Below are positions 1-8,934 of a stretch of 64,000 nucleotides of DNA, in pieces. Position 1 is the first letter of the stretch, and each line of letters begins with the position of its first letter. Source of the stretch: Casimicrobiaceae bacterium (GTDB lineage Bacteria > Pseudomonadota > Gammaproteobacteria > Burkholderiales > Casimicrobiaceae); the NCBI GenBank assembly GCA_026646885.1, contig JAPKHK010000005.1, positions 62,001-126,000 on the forward strand. Reading direction: 5' to 3'. The translations under genes and the position numbers were made by a program. Under the pieces are notes generated by a model. That model ran no database searches. It saw nothing but the letters and a program-made list of their open reading frames with translations, and was not told the origin of the DNA.

Positions 1-109
1 GAGGATTGTCCATGGCACGTTCGACCGTCTGCCTGCCCTCTGGCCAAAGTCGGCCGAGCGGCGCTTTTTCTTCCTTTTTGCAACGATACCGCGACTGACA
101 GGACTGGCC

Positions 110-2446
110 ATGTTTCGAATCGCCCGCAGAGAGCAGTACTCGCCGCAGACCTTTCTTTGGGAAGTGGAAGCGCCCGACGTGGCACGTGCCGCCGAGCCCG
201 GCCACTTCGTGATGCTGCGCCTGGATGAACACGGGGAGCGCATTCCGCTCACCGTGGCCGACTTCGATCGCGAGCGCGGCACGGTCACCATCGTCGTACA
301 GGCCCTGGGCAAGACCACGCGCGAAATGCGCGACGGTTTCAAGGAGGGCGAAGCCTTCGCCGATTTCGTCGGGCCTTTGGGCCTGCCGCAACACATCGAC
401 CGCGTCGGCCACGTGGTGCTGGTGGGCGGCGGCCTCGGGGTGGCGCCGATTTTTCCGCAATTGAGGGCCTTCAAGGAGGCGGGAAACCGCACCACCTGCA
501 TCGTCGGCTTTCGTAATGCCGATCTCATTTTCTGGGACGACAAACTCGCCGCCTTCAGCGATGAGCTGATCGTATGCACCGACGATGGCAGTGCCGGCCG
601 ACCGGGTTTCGTCAACGCGGCACTGAAGGATGTGCTCGACCGCGAGAGGCCCGACCTCATCGTCGCCATCGGCCCCATGCCGATGATGCAGGCCTGCGCC
701 GAAACCTCGCGCCCCTACGGCGTGAAGACCATGGTGTCACTCAACACCATCATGGTCGATGGCACCGGCATGTGCGGCTCCTGCCGGGTCACGGTGGGTG
801 GGGAAATCAAGTTCGCCTGCGTCGATGGGCCCGATTTCGACGCCCACCTCGTGGATTTCAAGGAACTCAATGCCCGGCAGAAACGCTTCAAGAAGCAGGA
901 AACGCAAGCTAACGAAGATTTCGATCATGTGTGCAACCTGGAGCAAAAGCTGCTGATCGAAGGCAAACGCACTTACAAGAAATACAGCGCCGTCGAGCCG
1001 CATCAAGTGAAAATGCCGGAACGCGATGCGGAAGAGCGCGCCGCGAGTTTCGACGAAGTAAACCTCGGTTACGCTTGGGAAGCGGCCCTGCGCGAGGCCG
1101 AGCGCTGCGTGCAGTGCATCAAGCCGACCTGCATCGAAGGCTGCCCGGTACGTATCGACATCCCTCGCTTCATTCGGCATCTTTTGGTGCGCGATCTGGA
1201 GAACGCGGTCGATGCCATTTACGATTCCAGCCCCTTCCCTTCGGTCTGCGGCCGGGTCTGCCCGCAGGAAAGCCAGTGCGAGGCGCAATGCGTGCTGATC
1301 AAAGCCAAGAAGGAACCGGTGGCCATAGGGCGCCTGGAACGTTTCGTCGGCGACAATGCCCTGCCGCGCCCGGCGAAGAAACAAGCGGCGGAACGCCTCG
1401 GCCGCGTGGCCATCGTCGGCTCGGGGCCGGGCGGACTGGCCGCGGCGGCCGATCTGGTGAAATACGGCTGCGAAGTGACGGTTTATGAAGCGCTGCACGT
1501 GGTGGGCGGCGTTTTGCGTTACGGTATTCCCTCTTTCCGTCTGCCGCGTGAAATCATCGATCGCGAAGTCAATCAACTACGCGACGCCGGCGTAAAGTTC
1601 GAAACCAACAAGGTGATCGGCAAGACCTTCACCGTCGCCCAACTCACCGGCGACATGGGGTTTGACGCGGTGTTCGTCGCCGCCGGCGCAGGCGCGCCGG
1701 CTTTCTTGGGCATACCCGGCGAATTCGCGGGTCAGGTGTATTCGGCCAACGAGTTTCTCACCCGGGTCAACCTCATGGGCGGCGACCGTTTCCCCTACGA
1801 AGACACACCCATCAGCAAGGGCCAGAGCGTGGTGGTGATCGGCGCCGGCAACACCGCCATGGATTGCCTGCGCGTGGCCAAGCGCCTGGGTGCCGGCACC
1901 GTGCGTTGCGTCTATCGACGCTCCGAGGCCGAAGCACCGGCACGGGTGGAAGAGCTTCGCCACGCCAAAGAAGAAGGTATCGAATTCTGTTTCCTGCATG
2001 CGCCGGTGGAAGTGCTGCTCGATGATGCCGGCGATGTACGCGGCTTGAAAGCCGAAAAAATGAAACTCGGCGAGCCGGACGAGCGCGGCCGCAGAAGCCC
2101 GGTGCCCCTGGGCGAATTCGTCGAGTTCGCCTGCGATACCGTGATCTATGCCTTGGGCACCAAAGCCAACCCCATCGTCAGCCAGTCGACCAAGGGACTG
2201 GAACTCAACAAGCGCGGCTACATCGTGGCCGATGAAGCCACCCAGGCAACCAACCTGCCGGGCGTGTTCGCGGGCGGCGACATCGTCACCGGCGGCGCCA
2301 CGGTCATTCTGGCGATGGCCGCCGGCCGCCGCGGGGCGCGCGCCATCGCCGCCTGGCTCAAGACCGGCAAGAGCGTCTGGCCGATAGGCAGCGAAACCGT
2401 CGATGCCCATGCACCGCCGCTGCCCAGCGCCGAGAACGTCCACTGA
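110..2446 (+). CDS. Fused NfnA-NfnB type NAD(P)H/ferredoxin oxidoreductase (sulfide dehydrogenase/GltD-like)
   Basis: A 778-residue soluble flavoprotein. Residues 1 to about 280 form a ferredoxin-reductase-like module of the PyrK/NfnA type: an FAD-binding RIPLTVAD stretch, a pyridine-nucleotide site VGGGLGVAP, and a [2Fe-2S] cysteine set beginning GTGMCGSC. From about 330 onward it is a GltD/NfnB-like module with two ferredoxin cysteine clusters (CVQCIKPTCIEGCP and CGRVCPQESQCEAQC) and two Rossmann motifs (VAIVGSGPGGLAAAADL and VVVIGAGNTAMDCL). In anaerobes the two halves are normally separate subunits that bifurcate electrons between NADH, NADPH and ferredoxin; here they are one chain. The rubrerythrin gene starts 15 bp downstream, suggesting one transcript. 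Family assignment is firm; the true electron acceptor (ferredoxin, polysulfide or rubrerythrin) is not visible. Positions 1-109 upstream hold nothing recognisable. Confidence 0.88.
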   Translation: MFRIARREQYSPQTFLWEVEAPDVARAAEPGHFVMLRLDEHGERIPLTVADFDRERGTVTIVVQALGKTTREMRDGFKEGEAFADFVGPLGLPQHIDRVGHVVLVGGGLGVAPIFPQLRAFKEAGNRTTCIVGFRNADLIFWDDKLAAFSDELIVCTDDGSAGRPGFVNAALKDVLDRERPDLIVAIGPMPMMQACAETSRPYGVKTMVSLNTIMVDGTGMCGSCRVTVGGEIKFACVDGPDFDAHLVDFKELNARQKRFKKQETQANEDFDHVCNLEQKLLIEGKRTYKKYSAVEPHQVKMPERDAEERAASFDEVNLGYAWEAALREAERCVQCIKPTCIEGCPVRIDIPRFIRHLLVRDLENAVDAIYDSSPFPSVCGRVCPQESQCEAQCVLIKAKKEPVAIGRLERFVGDNALPRPAKKQAAERLGRVAIVGSGPGGLAAAADLVKYGCEVTVYEALHVVGGVLRYGIPSFRLPREIIDREVNQLRDAGVKFETNKVIGKTFTVAQLTGDMGFDAVFVAAGAGAPAFLGIPGEFAGQVYSANEFLTRVNLMGGDRFPYEDTPISKGQSVVVIGAGNTAMDCLRVAKRLGAGTVRCVYRRSEAEAPARVEELRHAKEEGIEFCFLHAPVEVLLDDAGDVRGLKAEKMKLGEPDERGRRSPVPLGEFVEFACDTVIYALGTKANPIVSQSTKGLELNKRGYIVADEATQATNLPGVFAGGDIVTGGATVILAMAAGRRGARAIAAWLKTGKSVWPIGSETVDAHAPPLPSAENVH

Positions 2447-2461
2447 CCCAAGGAGCCGACC

Positions 2462-3106
2462 ATGTTATGCCCCAAGTGCCAGCGCCCGCTGGAAGACGAA
2501 GCCGACGGCCCCTACATCTGCTGCGCCGACGCCACGCTGCAGTGGCGTTGCCGCGAGTGCGCCAAGGTGAGCGAAGGATTTGCCTTTCCCTATGGCCGCT
2601 GCCCGCATTGCGGCGGCGCGCTCGAAGCCATGGATGCACACGCTCCGGAAGACGCGGCGGCGCTCGCCGGCATACGCACCGCTTTTGAAATCGAACTGGG
2701 CGGGCGCGCCTTTTACACCCGCGCCGCGGCAGCCACCAGCGATCCGCAAATGAAAGCGCTGTTCGAGCGCTTTGCGGCCATGGAAAACGAGCACATGGAT
2801 ACGCTCTCGCGCCGCTACCACATCGACGCGCCCGCCTCGGCACCCGGCTTCGAAGTGAAGCTCGCGGCAATCTTCGGCGGCGTGGCTAGCCGCCCGGACG
2901 ACCCCGGCAATCTCTTTCGCATCGCCATCGCCATGGAACAGCGCGCCGCCGCCTATTTCACTGAACAAGCCGCCCGGGCGCAGAACAACAGCACCGAGGC
3001 GCAGCTTTACCGCGAACTCGCCGCGGAAGAGCGCGAACACGCGGAACTCTTGGCCACCGAGTTCACCCGCTGGTCGGCGGGCAAGCCGGGCTTGATGGGA
3101 AGCTAA
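2462..3106 (+). CDS. Rubrerythrin-like protein with N-terminal zinc ribbon
   Basis: 214 residues. The N-terminus carries CxxC pairs (C3/C6, C30/C33, C47/C50) arranged as zinc-ribbon or rubredoxin-like knuckles. The rest is a ferritin-like four-helix diiron domain with a Glu ligand in FEIELGGRAFY, then ENEHMD, MEQRAA and EREHAE (two ExxH motifs). Rubrerythrins reduce peroxide in the cytoplasm using electrons from NAD(P)H oxidoreductases. A strong AAGGAG ribosome site precedes the ATG, and the close link to the upstream flavoprotein suggests a donor-peroxidase pair (inference). The rubredoxin-like part is N-terminal, whereas in classic rubrerythrin it is C-terminal, as in the reverse-rubrerythrin layout. 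Confidence 0.85.
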   Translation: MLCPKCQRPLEDEADGPYICCADATLQWRCRECAKVSEGFAFPYGRCPHCGGALEAMDAHAPEDAAALAGIRTAFEIELGGRAFYTRAAAATSDPQMKALFERFAAMENEHMDTLSRRYHIDAPASAPGFEVKLAAIFGGVASRPDDPGNLFRIAIAMEQRAAAYFTEQAARAQNNSTEAQLYRELAAEEREHAELLATEFTRWSAGKPGLMGS

Positions 3107-3138
3107 GAGACCCCAAGACCATTCACAAGTCGCGATCT

Positions 3139-4287
3139 TCAGTACATGTTCGCCGGGGTCAAGGCTCCAGCCGTTGCGGTGGAGTTGCCCTCCACCACAT
3201 TGTTTCCCGCGGAGTAAAAAACGCCGCTCGACGCCTGGGATAGCCCCACACCGTTGCCAATGACGACGTTGCCGCTGGCAGTGAGCGTCGCGTTCGCACC
3301 ATAGACACGCAGGCCGGAGGTTGCGTTGTCGGCGAGCAGGGTATTACTGATGCTGCCTTTCGTTGTCCCTGTAGCCGCCTGAATGTAGACGCCCATGCTG
3401 TTGCGCTTGGATACGGAATCGCGAACATCCAAGCGCGCGGAACCTGTGGACGATGCAAGGGCGTAGAAGCCCTGGAAGGCGTTGTCGAAGGAGAGCGTCT
3501 GGACCGCCTGAACTTCCACGGTGCCGCCATCGGCCTGAGCAACGATGCCCTCCCAGCCGGAGCGGCTGACGCTGGTGTTGCGCAGCATCAGGCGGGCAGT
3601 GCCGGTTCCGGTTGCCGTGACCGTGACACCGGTCTGGACACTATCGCTCACGATGGAGTTCTCCAAGAGCAAGCTGGCATTCTCGCTGGTGGTCGCGCTC
3701 AATTCGAAACCGCTCGTGCCGCCAAAAACGCGCACCCCGGAAACGGTGCCCTTCACGCTACCTGCCAGCCTGATACCGTACAAGCCATTGTTCGAGAATT
3801 CTGATTCCAGCACATCGACTTTGGCGGCGGTTGCAACCGACAGCCCCCTGCCGGACAGGTTGCGGATGACGCAGTTCTCCACCGCCAAGCTATTGCCTGC
3901 CGTCATGTCGATGCCGAAAGTTCCGCCTAGGCCGTAGATGCTCAGTCCGCGCAAAATTACATCGACCCCTGCAGTCGCGATGGTGATACCGGTGCCGGAA
4001 AAGACGCTGATACCCGCATAGACGCCCTCGGGGGCGATGATGCTCACTGACTTGTTGATGGTCACCGGGCCATAGCCGCCGGAACTCAAGACGATGATTT
4101 CACCGCCGGGGTCGGCAACCGTGAGCGCGGCGGCAAAGCCCCGGCAAGGTGCGCTGCTGGAACAGTTGCTGGCGGTATTGGCATCACTGCCGCTGATGGA
4201 CACGAAGGTTCGTTGCACCGCATGAGCAAGCGAAGCCGCCAGCAGAGAGAACAACAGGGCAAGAACACTAAGCAAGGAACGCAACAT
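3139..4287 (-). CDS. Exported right-handed beta-helix protein, paralogue 1
   Basis: 382 residues from the ATG at 4287, chosen because GAGGAG lies just upstream and a clean signal peptide follows (hydrophobic run, cleavage near AHA-VQRTFVS). The mature N-terminus has the family signature QRTFVSxSGSDANTxxNCS...PCRGFAAALTV...GGEIIVLxSGGYGPV, about 110 residues shared almost unchanged by all six neighbours. The rest consists of short repeating strands (SVSIIAPEGVYAGISVFSG, then degenerate coils) typical of parallel beta-helices that bind or cleave polysaccharide. No catalytic residues could be assigned. It ends with a conserved NxVExNxTATAG-like coil. It is the last gene of a same-strand run. Likely secreted or cell-surface; substrate unknown. 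Confidence 0.75.
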   Translation of the reverse strand: MLRSLLSVLALLFSLLAASLAHAVQRTFVSISGSDANTASNCSSSAPCRGFAAALTVADPGGEIIVLSSGGYGPVTINKSVSIIAPEGVYAGISVFSGTGITIATAGVDVILRGLSIYGLGGTFGIDMTAGNSLAVENCVIRNLSGRGLSVATAAKVDVLESEFSNNGLYGIRLAGSVKGTVSGVRVFGGTSGFELSATTSENASLLLENSIVSDSVQTGVTVTATGTGTARLMLRNTSVSRSGWEGIVAQADGGTVEVQAVQTLSFDNAFQGFYALASSTGSARLDVRDSVSKRNSMGVYIQAATGTTKGSISNTLLADNATSGLRVYGANATLTASGNVVIGNGVGLSQASSGVFYSAGNNVVEGNSTATAGALTPANMY

Positions 4288-4388
4288 GGAGGCCTCCTCA
4301 TCACGCGGTAAATTAGACAAAATGACCGTGGCGCAGACTTCGCACCTTTGCTGGGTCAACATCGAAGGGCAGTATGTCTGCCGCAGTC

Positions 4389-5357
4389 CTAAATCATCGC
4401 AAAGGGCGTAATCGTTCCAGAAGTATTGCCGAGATTCTCTTCCACGCTGTTGTTACCTGCAGACTTGAGGGTCGAGCTGAAATTGACCATCCCCATGCTG
4501 TTGCGCGTCACGGTGTTGCCGCTGACTACCATGACTGCTCCGCCGTCCACCCGCAAAGCGTTGGTGTTATGGCTCAAAGCGCTTTTGCTGACGGTCGTGG
4601 AAACCGTGCCGCCACTCAGAGCATACGCAAAAACTCCGTTGACGTTGCGCGTGATGGTGGTTTCGGTCACCATCAACCGCGCCGTGGCTCCCGACCCGGC
4701 TGAGACATAGAACCCAGAAGACGTGCTGCCGCTGACCAGCGACTTCTCGACGTCCACTATGGTTTCTCCGGCGGTGGCGGCGACGTAGGCGCCATAGGAA
4801 TTTTCGAAGAAGCTGGAGCGCGTAACCGTTGTGGTCCCGCCACGCGCTTCGATGCCGTAGCCGTTGCCGTTGAATATCGAGTCAAGGACGCGCAATTTGC
4901 CGGCCGCCGTGAAGTACACGCCGTCGGTGAAGTTCCTGAAATGACATCGATCGACGACCAGGCCCGAGCCATCGCTCATGTTCACGCCGTAGGACCCACC
5001 CAAGCCGTTGAAAGTCAGACCCCGCAGAATGACATTCACGCCGGCCGTCGCGATGCTCACGCCGCTCCCAGAAAACACCGAGACGCCCGCGTATACACCC
5101 TCGGGCGCGATGATAGACACCGATTGGGCAACGGCCACCGCTCCATAGCCGCCGGAGTCGAGCACGATGATTTCACCGCCGGCATCGGTCACCGTGAGCG
5201 CCGCCGAAAACCCTCGGCAAGGCGAAGTGCGCGAACAGTTGGCCGCGGTATTGGCGTCGCTGCCTGCGGTGGAAACAAAGGTGCGCTGCACGCCCCAAAC
5301 AGGCCCGGCGGCCAAAAGCAGCAGCCCGACCGGCCAGAAAACAGAAATGCGAACCAT
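4389..5357 (-). CDS. Exported right-handed beta-helix protein, paralogue 2
   Basis: 322 residues, the shortest intact member. The ATG at 5357 follows GGAGG, and a signal peptide ends near WG-VQRTFVS. It keeps the conserved N-terminal module with two cysteines (NCSRTSPCRGF) and the motif IIAPEGVYAGVSVFSGSGVSIATAGV, then a shorter stack of coils. The C-terminal coil (LKSAGNNSVEENLGNTSG) matches the fragment left in the decayed copy near 10.4 kb, so the two are probably close relatives. It lies 101 bp upstream of paralogue 1 with its own ribosome site. Function is unknown beyond a beta-helix fold. Confidence 0.75.
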   Translation of the reverse strand: MVRISVFWPVGLLLLAAGPVWGVQRTFVSTAGSDANTAANCSRTSPCRGFSAALTVTDAGGEIIVLDSGGYGAVAVAQSVSIIAPEGVYAGVSVFSGSGVSIATAGVNVILRGLTFNGLGGSYGVNMSDGSGLVVDRCHFRNFTDGVYFTAAGKLRVLDSIFNGNGYGIEARGGTTTVTRSSFFENSYGAYVAATAGETIVDVEKSLVSGSTSSGFYVSAGSGATARLMVTETTITRNVNGVFAYALSGGTVSTTVSKSALSHNTNALRVDGGAVMVVSGNTVTRNSMGMVNFSSTLKSAGNNSVEENLGNTSGTITPFAMI

Positions 5358-5527
5358 GAAATCCTCCGAAACGATGTGCTTTACGCCCTAGACCTCATGA
5401 CCGCGTGCGGTTTCTAATGCGGCGCTGAAGCCGTTAGCTTATGACGTTGGATGTAACCACTAGCAACCCGCAGCGCCGGAGAGTTTCCCAACCGGCGCCG
5501 CGGCGAATCATCTTCCGGGTTATCGCG

Positions 5528-6529
5528 CTATTTCAGCGTCATTGCCGTGGTGCTGCCGCTGACGTCGGCGGTCGTGTTCTCTTCAACCACATTGTCGCTG
5601 GCGCTCTTGATCACGCTGCTCGCCGCCTGAACCAATCCACTGTCATTCCGAGTGACGGTGTTGCGACTCAAGACCACGACCGTTCCCGATCCATAAGCGT
5701 AAATGCCGGTGACATTGCCGCTAACGTCGCTTTGCGCAATGCTCACGCGGGTGGTACTCGAGCTGGCATCGGCGTATACACCGTAACTATTGCCGTGAAA
5801 CGACGAATCTTTGATACTCGCGACGACGGTCCCACCGCCGCTTGAGGTTGCATTGAAAGCAGCCGCCGAGCCTCTTTGGATCGCCAGGCGATCGGCTTCC
5901 AAACGCGTCGTATCGAAAGCCGAATCGGCTAATACTTCGACCGCCGTGTAACTAGATTCCGTTACCAGCGTATCGGCAATGAACATTTTGGCGCCGCCCC
6001 AGATCCTGATGGCGCGGTAGTTCTTGCGGAACACCGAATTTTTCACCTGAACGTCAACTTGGTTGCTGACCAGAAGCGCCACATCTCCACTCGTCGAGAA
6101 ATTGGACACCGCGCAGTTCTCAACCAGAAGCGTGGAACCACTGGTCATGTTTATACCGTATTCGCCCCCCAGACCGTTGATGCTCAGGCCTTTGAGCACC
6201 ACATCGACGCCGCCAGTGGCGATGGTGATGCCGCTGCCTGAGAAAACGCTGATGCCGGCATAGATGCCTTCCGGGGCGATGAGACTCACCGATTTGTCGA
6301 TGCTCACCGGTCCGTAACCGCCAGAACTCAGGACGATGATTTCGCCTCCGGCGTCCGTGACCGTGAGTGCGGCCGCAAAACCGCGGCAAGGCGCGGTGGT
6401 GGAGCAATTGCTCGCGGTATTGGCATCGCTGCCGCTGGTGGAAACGAAAGTGCGCTGCGCGGCAAAGGCCGGGTTCGCAGCAATCAAGCACAAGGCAAGA
6501 GCGGAAACACTCGACAAAGTACGCAACAT
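5528..6529 (-). CDS. Exported right-handed beta-helix protein, paralogue 3
   Basis: 333 residues from the ATG at 6529 (GGGAGG upstream). The open frame extends 64 codons further but that part has no signal peptide. The signal peptide ends AFA-AQRTFVS. The conserved N-terminal module is followed by divergent coils, including an aspartate-rich stretch around TTRLEADRLAIQRG, and the C-terminal coil is DNVVEENTTADVSG. Located 170 bp from paralogue 2. There is no PEP-CTERM, LPXTG or autotransporter anchor at the C-terminus, so it is either released or held by non-covalent contacts (inference). Confidence 0.75.
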   Translation of the reverse strand: MLRTLSSVSALALCLIAANPAFAAQRTFVSTSGSDANTASNCSTTAPCRGFAAALTVTDAGGEIIVLSSGGYGPVSIDKSVSLIAPEGIYAGISVFSGSGITIATGGVDVVLKGLSINGLGGEYGINMTSGSTLLVENCAVSNFSTSGDVALLVSNQVDVQVKNSVFRKNYRAIRIWGGAKMFIADTLVTESSYTAVEVLADSAFDTTRLEADRLAIQRGSAAAFNATSSGGGTVVASIKDSSFHGNSYGVYADASSSTTRVSIAQSDVSGNVTGIYAYGSGTVVVLSRNTVTRNDSGLVQAASSVIKSASDNVVEENTTADVSGSTTAMTLK

Positions 6530-6738
6530 CCTGACCTCCCATGGTCGATTGAATAACGGACTGGTGAGGGTGCTGCGAGAATCTGCTTGTTGCCTCTGCA
6601 TTCCCCTGCACGCCCCCTGTGGCAATGCTACGCGAGTGGCCGAGCGTCGACAAGCGCCGCTGCCCATTCGCCAGGCGCGAACGGGCGATTCTTCGCGGCC
6701 GCGCATTGCACGCGCCGCCAAGCGCTTACCGCGGCCGC

Positions 6739-7746
6739 TCAGGTTCCGCTGATATTGGTGATCACGCCCGATGTGTTGGTGACATTGCCGCGCACGACGT
6801 TGCTGCCGTCGGTCTCGATCACGCCGCCCGAGACCTGGATCATGCCGGTCTGACTTTTGGTGATCACATTCCCACTGCTGATCAGCCGCGCCCCGGCGCC
6901 GATGGACTGCATTCCGGCAAAAGAATTGGCGCTGAGCACCGATCTGCGTACGCTGACCGCGGCGCTGCCGCCGTCGCTGTAACTGATCACGCCGGTCGAG
7001 GAATGCTCGCTGATCGTCGCGGCGACGAGATCGATCTGCGCCACACCTCCCGAGTGCGCCTGGGCATAGAAACCAAAGCTTGCATTCCCATGCGCGTGAG
7101 ACCGGCTGACGACCGCGAGTGTACCGGGCAGACCCGTGGAATAAACCAACAACCCGCCCCCCGCGTTGGAGTAGAAATGACTGCCGGTGACGAACACCTT
7201 GGAGTTGCCGCTCGCGCGCAGGCCAAAAACGCTGTTGTGCCCAAAGCGGCTGTTACGCACCACGACGGTCGCCGGCGCCGCAATATCCAATCCCGAAGTG
7301 TTGAGCCGCGTGACGACGCAGTCCTCCAGGGCGACTTTCGCGGCGGCATTGACTTGAACGCCGTAGGACCCGCCCGTGCCGGTGATGGTCAATCCGCGCA
7401 GCAAGACTTCAATGTCCGGCGCGGAGATGGACACGCCCACACCCGAATCGACCGAAATGCCGGCGGTCACGCCCTTGGGCGCAATGACCGAGATCGACTT
7501 GCTGATGGCAAGCTGCCCGAAACCACCGGAGTCGAGAGCGATGATCTCGCCCGCGGCGTCGGTTACGTCGTAAGCCGCCCCGAAGGTTCGGCAGGGCAAG
7601 GTGCTGGAGCAATTGATCGCGACATGGGTATCACTGCCACTGACGGAAACAAAAGTGCGTTGCGCCGCGAGGCTCGTTCCCGGCAAACCAAGAAAAAGCC
7701 CGAATCCGCTTAGGCCGAGGAACGATAGACTGCGAATTAGCGACAT
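6739..7746 (-). CDS. Exported right-handed beta-helix protein, paralogue 4 (most divergent)
   Basis: 335 residues. The ATG at 7746 follows GAGGAG; the long upstream extension of the frame overlaps the end of paralogue 5 and is rejected. The signal peptide is followed by AQRTFVSVSGSDTHVAINCSSTLPCRTFGAAYDVTDAAGEII, clearly drifted from the others (AAYDV for AALTV, CRTF for CRGF). Later coils carry many His/Ser residues (HSSTGVISYSDGG, SHAHGNASFGFYAQ). The C-terminal coil NVVRGNVTNTSGVI still matches the family. The 209 bp between this gene and paralogue 3 contain no gene. Confidence 0.74.
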   Translation of the reverse strand: MSLIRSLSFLGLSGFGLFLGLPGTSLAAQRTFVSVSGSDTHVAINCSSTLPCRTFGAAYDVTDAAGEIIALDSGGFGQLAISKSISVIAPKGVTAGISVDSGVGVSISAPDIEVLLRGLTITGTGGSYGVQVNAAAKVALEDCVVTRLNTSGLDIAAPATVVVRNSRFGHNSVFGLRASGNSKVFVTGSHFYSNAGGGLLVYSTGLPGTLAVVSRSHAHGNASFGFYAQAHSGGVAQIDLVAATISEHSSTGVISYSDGGSAAVSVRRSVLSANSFAGMQSIGAGARLISSGNVITKSQTGMIQVSGGVIETDGSNVVRGNVTNTSGVITNISGT

Positions 7747-7837
7747 GGAATTCTCCTCTTTTCTCCGATATCGGCACACCCGTGAAACCGCCAGCTCGTA
7801 GCGCCGAACCAGCCTGCTCACTACGCCGATGGACGCT

Positions 7838-8836
7838 TCAGATCTTGGCAAAGGAAGTGATCGATCCCGCGGTTGCAGTCGGGTTTTCACGCACGACATT
7901 GCTGCCATCGGTTTCCAGCACGCCTGACGCAGATTGCACCAGTCCGGTGGTATTGCGAGTGATGGCATTGCCACTGGCGACCAGTGTGGCACCCGCGCCG
8001 GTGGAAAGCACCCCGGCATAGGCATTACCGGCCAGCAGCGCGCCGGTGACGCTGGTTCGCGCGCTGCCGCCACTGGCGAAGGCTACCGCCCCGGAGCTGG
8101 CGTTGACCGTGGAGGTGCTGTTGATGAGATCCAAGCGCGCCGAGCCGCTGGACATGCCCTGAGCCTGAAAGCCCGCGGCGCCGTTGCTGTGGGCGTGCGA
8201 GTCGCTGACTTCGACCGCGGTCTCTTGGCCGACGCCCGACGCCTGCGCCAAAAGCCCCACGCTGGTGTTGCGATAGAACTGGCTGCCGGTCACCAGCGCT
8301 TTGGCGGCGCCGCCGATGGTGGCACCCTGCTGCCCGTTGTCGGCGAAGATGCTGTCACGCACGCGAACCTTTGCCGCCGCCGCAACCAAAAGGCCGTCTT
8401 CGCTCATGTTCGACACGGTGCACCGCTCCACCGTCAGGCTCGCCCCGGAGCTCATGGCAATGCCGTTGACACCGCCCAGGCCGTTGATGTTGAGGCCGCG
8501 CAGCGTCACTTCGACACCCGCGCCACTGACCGTCACTCCATTACCTGAAAACACGCTGATGCCGGCGTAAACACCTTCTGGCGCGATGATCGAGGCCGAC
8601 TTGTTGATCGCTACCGGCCCGTAACCGCCGGAGCCCAGCACGATGATCTCGCCACCGGCGTCGGTCACCGTGAGCGCCGCCGCGAAGCCCCTGCAGGGGG
8701 CCGTGCTGGAACAATTGCTCGCCGCATTGGCATCGTTGCCGCTAGTCGATACGAAGGTGCGTTGCGCGGCGTTCGCAAAGACCGGCATGGTCAGTGCAGC
8801 GACGAGTATCAGACGAGTAAATGGAAAGGACTGCAT
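7838..8836 (-). CDS. Exported right-handed beta-helix protein, paralogue 5
   Basis: 332 residues from the ATG at 8836 (AGGAGAAT upstream); signal peptide ends ANA-AQRTFVS. It has the canonical module (NCSSTAPCRGFAAALTVTDAG) and many coils, some repeating the SHAHSNGAAGFQAQ pattern also seen in paralogue 4, so neighbours 4 and 5 share central coils as well as the N-terminal module. The C-terminal coil is NVVRENPTATAGSI. It is separated from paralogue 4 by 91 bp. Confidence 0.75.
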   Translation of the reverse strand: MQSFPFTRLILVAALTMPVFANAAQRTFVSTSGNDANAASNCSSTAPCRGFAAALTVTDAGGEIIVLGSGGYGPVAINKSASIIAPEGVYAGISVFSGNGVTVSGAGVEVTLRGLNINGLGGVNGIAMSSGASLTVERCTVSNMSEDGLLVAAAAKVRVRDSIFADNGQQGATIGGAAKALVTGSQFYRNTSVGLLAQASGVGQETAVEVSDSHAHSNGAAGFQAQGMSSGSARLDLINSTSTVNASSGAVAFASGGSARTSVTGALLAGNAYAGVLSTGAGATLVASGNAITRNTTGLVQSASGVLETDGSNVVRENPTATAGSITSFAKI

Positions 8837-8934
8837 CGGATTCTCCTCATTTTTGACGATGGATATGGAAAGCGGAAAGCCTGCCCGGAGGCGCTCCGGG
8901 TTGGGCGAAGGCATGCCGAGGCACGGCCGACGAT

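Noticed and set aside
737-1576. Long minus-strand open frames opposite the NfnAB-like, maeB and carB genes
   Set aside because: They are shadows of GC-rich coding sequence on the other strand, without motifs or ribosome sites.
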